Below are positions 6,417 through 10,372 of a stretch of DNA of 10,372 nt, piece by piece. The position numbers and the translations under genes were made by a program. The first letter of the stretch is position 1, and the number at the start of each line of letters is the position of its first letter. Source of the DNA: Acidobacteriota bacterium (GTDB lineage Bacteria > Acidobacteriota > Holophagae > Holophagales > Holophagaceae); assembly GCA_021778785.1 (NCBI GenBank), contig JAJYBX010000031.1, positions 1-10,372 of the forward strand, read 5' to 3'. The notes beneath the pieces are model-generated. The model was not told the origin of the DNA, made no database searches, and was given only the letters and a program-made list of their open reading frames with translations.

Positions 6417-7421
6417 ATGAAGAAGGTGGCCATCAACGGGCTGGGCCGCATCGGCCGTCTGGCGCTGCGGCACCTGATGAAGGCCCCCCACGTCCAGGTG
6501 GTGGCCGTCAACGACCTCACGGACGCCGCCACCCTGGCCCACCTGATGAAGTACGACTCCGTCCACGGTCCGGCCGACTTCCCCGTGGCCTCCGACGGCG
6601 GTTTCCTGGTCCTGGACGGCCACCGCATCCGCGTCTACGCCGAGAAGGATCCGCAGCTGATCCCCTTCGGCAGCCTCGGCGCCCAGGTGGTGCTGGAGTG
6701 CACGGGCCGCTTCACCCGGCGGGCCCAGGCCGCCGCCCACCTGCAGAACGGCGTGGGCCACGTGCTCATCAGCGCCCCCGCGGAGGACGCCGATCGCACG
6801 GTGGTCATGGGGGTGAACGAGGGCGCCCTCGACCTGGCGAAGGATCGCGTCATCTCCAACGCCAGCTGCACCACCAACTGCCTGGCCCCGGTGGTGAAGG
6901 TCCTGGATGACGCCTTCGGCCTGGACCACGGCTTCATGACCACCGTGCACAGCTACACCAACGACCAGCGCATCCTCGACCTGCCCCACAAGGATCTGCG
7001 CCGGGCCCGGGCCGCGGCCCTCAGCATGATCCCCACCAGCAGCGGCGCGCCCAGGGCCATCGGGCTGGTGCTGCCCCACCTCAAGGGCCGCCTGGACGGT
7101 CTCGCCGTGCGCGTCCCCACGCCGGACGTCAGCATCGTGGATCTCACGGCCACCCTGAAGTCCGACGCGACCCGCGAGGCGATCCACGCAGCCTTCCGCA
7201 CGGCCGCCGACCAGGGCCCCCTGGCGCCCTACCTGGAGGTGCTCGACGCCGAACTGGTGAGCGTGGACCTGGTGGGCAACGCCGCCAGCGCCCTCTACGA
7301 CCCCTTCCTCACCAAGCTCCTCGGCCCCCGCATGGTCAAGGTCTTCGCCTGGTACGACAACGAGTTCGGCTACGCGGCCCGGTTGAAGGACCTCTGCCTG
7401 CACGTCCTGGAGCGGGTCTAG
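6417..7421 (+). CDS. gap: Type I glyceraldehyde-3-phosphate dehydrogenase, canonical copy
   Basis: Phosphorylating GAPDH: glyceraldehyde-3-phosphate + NAD+ + Pi to 1,3-bisphosphoglycerate. The 334-residue length is standard. Visible: NAD fold start INGLGRIGR (6-14), VNDLTD (31-36, the Asp typical of NAD preference), CTGRFTRR, the catalytic SNASCTTNC with C151 and C155, H178 in TTVHSYTNDQ (175-184), LPHKDLRRARAA, the phosphate loop IPTSSGAP, AVRVPTPDVS and the nicotinamide-contacting WYDNEFGY near the C-terminus. All hallmark residues are intact, so this is the likely main glycolytic enzyme. A GGAGG ribosome-binding site precedes the ATG. It is followed after 3 bp by a second, diverged GAPDH; the frequent gap-pgk-tpi arrangement is absent here. 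Confidence 0.97.
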   Translation: MKKVAINGLGRIGRLALRHLMKAPHVQVVAVNDLTDAATLAHLMKYDSVHGPADFPVASDGGFLVLDGHRIRVYAEKDPQLIPFGSLGAQVVLECTGRFTRRAQAAAHLQNGVGHVLISAPAEDADRTVVMGVNEGALDLAKDRVISNASCTTNCLAPVVKVLDDAFGLDHGFMTTVHSYTNDQRILDLPHKDLRRARAAALSMIPTSSGAPRAIGLVLPHLKGRLDGLAVRVPTPDVSIVDLTATLKSDATREAIHAAFRTAADQGPLAPYLEVLDAELVSVDLVGNAASALYDPFLTKLLGPRMVKVFAWYDNEFGYAARLKDLCLHVLERV

Positions 7422-7424
7422 CCG

Positions 7425-8435
7425 ATGAAGACCCTCGCCCTCAACGGCCTGGGCCGCATCGGCCGCCTCGCCGTCCGCATCCTCGCCGAACGGCGCCCGG
7501 ACCTGCTCTGCGCCCTCAACGACCCCGCGCCCCTGGATCAGGTGGTGCACCTGCTCCGCTACGACTCGGTGCATGGCCAGCCTGATCTGCCCATCGAGGG
7601 CCTTCGGGAGGGCGGCCAGGATTTCCTCCGCCTCGGCGGCCGGAAGGTGCCCCTCTTCCACGCCCCGGACCCTTCGGAGATCCCGTTCCCCGAATGCGCC
7701 AGCCTGGTGGTGGAGGCCAGCGGCCGCTTCACGCGACGGGCTGACGCCGCCCGCCACCTGAAGGGCGCCGTCACGCACGTCGTCATCAGCGCCCCCAGCC
7801 CGGACGCGGACCTCACGGTGATCGCCCCGGTGAATGGCGCGGAGCTTGATCTGGCCCGCCACCGGGTCATCTCCAATGCCAGCTGCACGGCCCACGCCAC
7901 CGCCCCCATGCTGCGGATCCTGGACCAGGCCTTCGGCCTCGACCACGCGGGCATGAGCACCGTCCACGTGGTGACCAACGACCAGCGCCTGCTGGACCTG
8001 CCCCACAAGGACCTGCGCCGGGCCCGGGCCGCCTTCATGAGCATCATCCCCACCACCTCCAGCGCCTTCGGGGCGCTGCACCGGGTCATGCCCACCCTCC
8101 CCGAGGGCTTCGGCGGCGTGGCCCTCCGGGTGCCCACCCTCAACGTGAACCTGGTGGACGTGGTGGCGACCCTCCGGCGGGATGCGGACGTGGCGGGGAT
8201 CCGTCGAGCCTTCCAGGACGCCGCCGGGGGGGCCTGGAAGGACCTCGTGGGCCTCGCCGAACCCCACGCCGTGAGCAGTGACTTCACGGGCCGGGCCGAG
8301 AGCGTGGTGATGGACCTGGACCTGACCATGGCCCTGGGCCCCCGCTTCGTGAAGGTCTTCGGGTGGCACGACAACGAGACCGGCTATGCGGCCCGCCTCT
8401 GCGACCTGGTGATCGACCTCGCCGGGCGGATCTGA
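7425..8435 (+). CDS. Diverged GAPDH paralogue with altered active-site motif
   Basis: 336 residues, full-length GAPDH fold, but clearly diverged from its upstream twin. Kept: NGLGRIGR (7-14), D33 in LNDPAP, catalytic C154, H181, TNDQR (184-188), LPHKDLRRARAA, LRVPTLNVN and WHDNETGY. Changed: the usual CTTNC is CTAHA (154-158); SYTNDQ is VVTNDQ; the phosphate-loop glycine in IPTTTGA is Ser in IPTTSSAF; the Tyr of WYDNE is His. These changes lie around the nucleophile and the inorganic-phosphate site, so the enzyme may be active on another aldehyde (an erythrose-4-phosphate dehydrogenase-like role is one idea, though E. coli Epd keeps CTTNC), may act without phosphate, or may be regulatory. It starts 3 bp after gap, probably translationally coupled, and converges on the flavoprotein gene 7 bp downstream. 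GAPDH family certain; exact activity unknown. Confidence 0.92.
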   Translation: MKTLALNGLGRIGRLAVRILAERRPDLLCALNDPAPLDQVVHLLRYDSVHGQPDLPIEGLREGGQDFLRLGGRKVPLFHAPDPSEIPFPECASLVVEASGRFTRRADAARHLKGAVTHVVISAPSPDADLTVIAPVNGAELDLARHRVISNASCTAHATAPMLRILDQAFGLDHAGMSTVHVVTNDQRLLDLPHKDLRRARAAFMSIIPTTSSAFGALHRVMPTLPEGFGGVALRVPTLNVNLVDVVATLRRDADVAGIRRAFQDAAGGAWKDLVGLAEPHAVSSDFTGRAESVVMDLDLTMALGPRFVKVFGWHDNETGYAARLCDLVIDLAGRI

Positions 8436-8442
8436 GCGTCCG

Positions 8443-9675
8443 TCAGCCGAGCGAGCCCGCCGCGAAACCCGTGCTGAAGGCCGCCTGCAGGTTGTAGCCG
8501 CCCACAGGCCCATCGAGATCGAGCAGCTCGCCGCAGACCCGCAGGTTCTCCCAGCCCCGCAGGGCCATGGTGTGCGGATCCACCGCCGACAGCGCCACGC
8601 CGCCCGCCGCCACCTCCCCCCGCGCCAGGGGCACGGGACGCGGCGCCCCCAGGGGCAGGGCCGTGACCAGCGCCACCAGGGTCCGTCGCGCCTCTTTGGG
8701 GAGATCCTTCAACCTGAGATCCCGCGGCAGGCCTGCTTCCGCCAGCAGGGGATCCACCAGCCGCTCGGGCAGGTGACGGCCCAGCCAGGTCCCGGCCAGC
8801 AGGCGCGGGTTCGCCCGGGCCTCGGCCTGCAGCGCCGTGTCCACGGTCTCGGGGGGGTCCACCACCGCCGCGTAGGTCAGCCAGGCCGGACCGCCCCGTC
8901 GGGCCCGCTCTGCGGCTTGGCTCAGCTCCAGGGCCGCGGGGCCGCTGATGCCGGTCTTCGTGAAGAGCGCATCGCCCCGGAAGGCGGCGAGGCGTCGTCC
9001 TTCCGGCCCGGCCGACAGCCGCAGCTCGCCGTCCCTCAGGGCGACCCCCTCCCAGGCGGGCCTCGGGATCTCCAGGGGGATGGGCGCCAGGGCCGGGAAC
9101 CAGGGACGCACGGGGACACCCAGGGCCTTCAGCCAGTCCAGGACTTCGCCCCGGGTGCCGGTCTCGGGATAGCTGGCACCGCCGGTGGCCAGGATCACCC
9201 CCCCCGCGGTCACGTCTTCCCGCTCCAGGCGCACGCCCTCGATCCGTGGCGCACCTCCCAGGAGGCCCGTCACCCGGGCTCCCGTGCGCACGTCCACGCC
9301 TGCCCGGTGCACCAGTGTCTCGAAGGCCGCCACCACGGCAGAGGCACTGCCCGGGCGATCCAGGGGGAACACCCGGCCGTTGTCGCGGACGTAGGTCGCC
9401 ACCCCCTCCCGCCGCAGGAGATCCAGCACGGCCTCACTGCCGAAGGCGTGGAGCGAAGCGCGGAGGAACCGGGCCTGGTCTTTCGTGAAGGCCGCGAGCA
9501 GGGCCTTCGGCGGCCCGTCGTGCGTGATGTTGCACTTCCCCCCGCCGCTGATGCGGAGCTTCACCCCCAGCCGCCCATTGGCTTCCAGCAGGGTCACCCG
9601 GTGGCCCAGGGACGCCGCCCGCCAGGCCGCCACCAGCCCCGCCGCCCCGCCACCCACCACGATCACGCTCGTCAT
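8443..9675 (-). CDS. HI0933/BaiN-like FAD-dependent oxidoreductase
   Basis: A 410-residue flavoprotein of the HI0933 family (often named BaiN-like or 'aminoacetone oxidase family FAD-binding enzyme'). Visible: FAD-binding GGGAAGLVAA (8-17) with the acidic E31 ending beta 2, the family signature RISGGGKCNIT (41-51), ATGGASYPETGTRG in the middle, and the C-terminal FAD-contacting block GELLDLDGPVGGYNLQ with AFSTGFAAG. Physiological substrates of this family are poorly known; a cytosolic redox role is inferred. The start at ATG 9675 places the dinucleotide-binding motif at the N-terminus as usual. The reading frame stays open far upstream, but only through the purE leader repeats, and that extension is not credible. 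It is divergent from purE and converges with the second GAPDH gene. Confidence 0.93.
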   Translation of the reverse strand: MTSVIVVGGGAAGLVAAWRAASLGHRVTLLEANGRLGVKLRISGGGKCNITHDGPPKALLAAFTKDQARFLRASLHAFGSEAVLDLLRREGVATYVRDNGRVFPLDRPGSASAVVAAFETLVHRAGVDVRTGARVTGLLGGAPRIEGVRLEREDVTAGGVILATGGASYPETGTRGEVLDWLKALGVPVRPWFPALAPIPLEIPRPAWEGVALRDGELRLSAGPEGRRLAAFRGDALFTKTGISGPAALELSQAAERARRGGPAWLTYAAVVDPPETVDTALQAEARANPRLLAGTWLGRHLPERLVDPLLAEAGLPRDLRLKDLPKEARRTLVALVTALPLGAPRPVPLARGEVAAGGVALSAVDPHTMALRGWENLRVCGELLDLDGPVGGYNLQAAFSTGFAAGSLG

Positions 9676-9733
9676 GGGTCCATCATGACCGGGTATCCTC
9701 GAGGCATCGTCCGACATCCCGGAGAGGTGACAC

Positions 9734-9934
9734 ATGCTGGATCGACCGCTGGTGGGCCTCATCTTCTTCGCCGACTTCGCTGGCTCAGACTCCTGTTTGC
9801 TGGCCCGTTCGACCGTTCTTCTGGAGGGATGACCCATGCTGGATCGACCGCTGGTGGGCCTCATCTTCTTCGCCGACTTCGCTGGCTCAGACTCCTGTTT
9901 GCTGGCCCGTTCGACCGTTCTTCTGGAGGGATGA
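9734..9934 (+). other. Two identical 32-codon leader mini-ORFs in front of purE
   Basis: ORF 1 runs 9734-9832 and ORF 2 runs 9836-9934. Both encode the same 32-residue peptide: the 10 PurE N-terminal residues [10 protein letters not shown] followed by FFADFAGSDSCLLARSTVLLEG in two stretches of the B element. Each ends with TGA exactly 3 nt (CCC) before the next ATG. Each start has a good binding site: GGAGAGG before the first, GGAGGG (9823-9828 and 9925-9930) before the second and before purE. The arrangement would permit reinitiation or coupled translation into purE. Whether the peptides are made is unknown; they could be by-products of a duplication. Confidence 0.5.
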
Positions 9935-9967
9935 CCCATGCTGGATCGACCGCTGGTGGGCCTCATC
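9734..9967 (+). repeat. Perfect 102-bp tandem repeat (2.3 copies) duplicating the purE start region
   Basis: Units begin at ATG 9734, ATG 9836 and ATG 9938; the first two 102-bp units are identical base for base, and the third is the first 30 bp, which is the real start of purE. Each unit consists of a 30-bp A part (10 codons, [10 protein letters not shown]) and a 72-bp B part (9764-9835 and 9866-9937) that ends with GGAGGG and the next ATG. The sequence upstream of the first ATG (GGAGAGGTGACAC, 9721-9733) matches the end of the B part (GGAGGGATGACCC) at 10 of 13 positions. The period is 34 codons, so all six frames keep their phase through it. The B part looks less GC-rich than the surrounding genes. 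Confidence 0.93.
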
Positions 9968-10372
9968 ATGGGCAGCCGCTCGGACTGGGAGACCATGGAG
10001 CATGCGGCGGAGACGCTGAAGGAACTGGGCATCCCCTTCGAGTCCGAGGTGGTGAGCGCCCACCGCACGCCGGACAAGCTGTTCAAATACTGTGAGAAGG
10101 CGGAAGGTCGCGGTCTGCGCGTGATCATCGCTGGCGCGGGCGGGGCCGCCCACCTGCCGGGCATGGCCGCCGCCAAGACCGCCCTGCCCGTGCTGGGCGT
10201 GCCCGTGCAGAGCAAGGCCCTGAACGGCATGGACTCCCTGCTCTCCATCGTGCAGATGCCCGCGGGCATCCCCGTGGGCACCCTCGCCATCGGCAAGGCC
10301 GGGGCCATCAACGCCGCCCTCCTGGCCGCCGCCATCCTGGCTGGTACGGACGAGAGCCTTCGCGCCCGCCTG
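9938..10372 (+). CDS. purE: N5-carboxyaminoimidazole ribonucleotide mutase PurE, 3' end cut by window edge
   Basis: Class I PurE of de novo purine synthesis, converting N5-CAIR to 4-carboxy-AIR after PurK. 145 of about 160-170 residues are visible. Motifs: [10 protein letters not shown] (11-20), SAHRTPDK (40-47) with catalytic H42, [12 protein letters not shown] (65-76), [19 protein letters not shown] (86-104) and [13 protein letters not shown] (107-119). The start at 9938 is chosen because it gives the standard N-terminus, has GGAGGG 7 nt upstream, and the in-frame ATGs at 9734 and 9836 are cut off by TGA stops at 9830 and 9932. It is divergent from the flavoprotein gene; purK would be a natural next gene but is outside the window. 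The leader holds the 102-bp tandem repeat described separately. Confidence 0.96.
   Translation, partial: MLDRPLVGLIMGSRSDWETMEHAAETLKELGIPFESEVVSAHRTPDKLFKYCEKAEGRGLRVIIAGAGGAAHLPGMAAAKTALPVLGVPVQSKALNGMDSLLSIVQMPAGIPVGTLAIGKAGAINAALLAAAILAGTDESLRARL

Noticed and set aside
8436..8442. Bidirectional terminator between the second GAPDH and the flavoprotein gene
   Set aside because: Gap is only 7 bp and no convincing hairpin with T tract was seen.
6276..8513. A 745-codon minus-strand open frame opposite the two GAPDH genes
   Set aside because: Antisense shadow; its internal repetition (VGQV-type blocks) simply mirrors the similarity of the two tandem gap genes.
9734..9967. CRISPR array
   Set aside because: Units are head-to-tail with no spacers, 102 bp long, and share sequence with the purE coding start.
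9729..10095. Plus-strand repeat protein in another frame ([11 protein letters not shown]... units of 34 residues)
   Set aside because: Because the repeat period is a multiple of three, several frames stay open; this one continues antiphase into purE, whose true frame is unambiguous.
9676..10335. N-terminal extension of the flavoprotein with 34-residue protein repeats
   Set aside because: The extension is the reverse complement of the purE leader repeat and purE itself; the FAD motif belongs at the N-terminus, so ATG 9675 is the start.

Overview
This is a GC-rich bacterial chromosomal window made mostly of conserved housekeeping genes packed closely on both strands. There is no phage, plasmid, IS, CRISPR, rRNA or tRNA signal. 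The very high third-position GC and the gene content would fit a member of the Acidobacteriota such as the Holophagaceae/Geothrix group. That placement is an impression from general resemblance and has not been tested by a search.

Left part (1-3613, minus strand): a tight five-gene operon read right to left. It contains a 53-residue glycine-zipper membrane protein with a GTG start, cinA, plsY, gpsA, and a zinc-ribbon MDR dehydrogenase cut by the left window edge. plsY and gpsA overlap by 8 bp and supply two adjacent steps of phospholipid synthesis: glycerol-3-phosphate production and its acylation. Divergent from this operon is a 95-residue protein of unknown function (3661-3948). It meets a DinB-like protein head to tail-end at 3952, with only 3 bp between the two genes.

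Centre (3952-8435): a carbon-metabolism block. pyk and the DinB-like gene form a minus-strand pair. A 74-residue Fis-type helix-turn-helix protein is divergent from pyk and is followed by a clear intrinsic terminator. A promoter-like sequence then precedes two tandem GAPDH genes 3 bp apart. The first GAPDH is canonical. The second keeps the catalytic Cys/His pair but has rewritten the hallmark active-site CTTNC as CTAHA and altered other phosphate-site positions, so it looks like a diverged paralogue with a changed substrate or role.

Right part (8443-10372): a HI0933/BaiN-like FAD protein on the minus strand is divergent from purE, which runs off the right edge. Between them lies the most unusual structure in the window, a perfect 102-bp tandem repeat (period exactly 34 codons). 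It duplicates the first 10 codons of purE together with a ribosome-binding site. The result is two identical 32-codon mini-ORFs, each beginning with the PurE N-terminus and each stopping 3 nt before the next ATG, followed by the intact purE start. It is either a very recent duplication, a copy-number-variable leader that could tune purE translation, or an assembly artefact.
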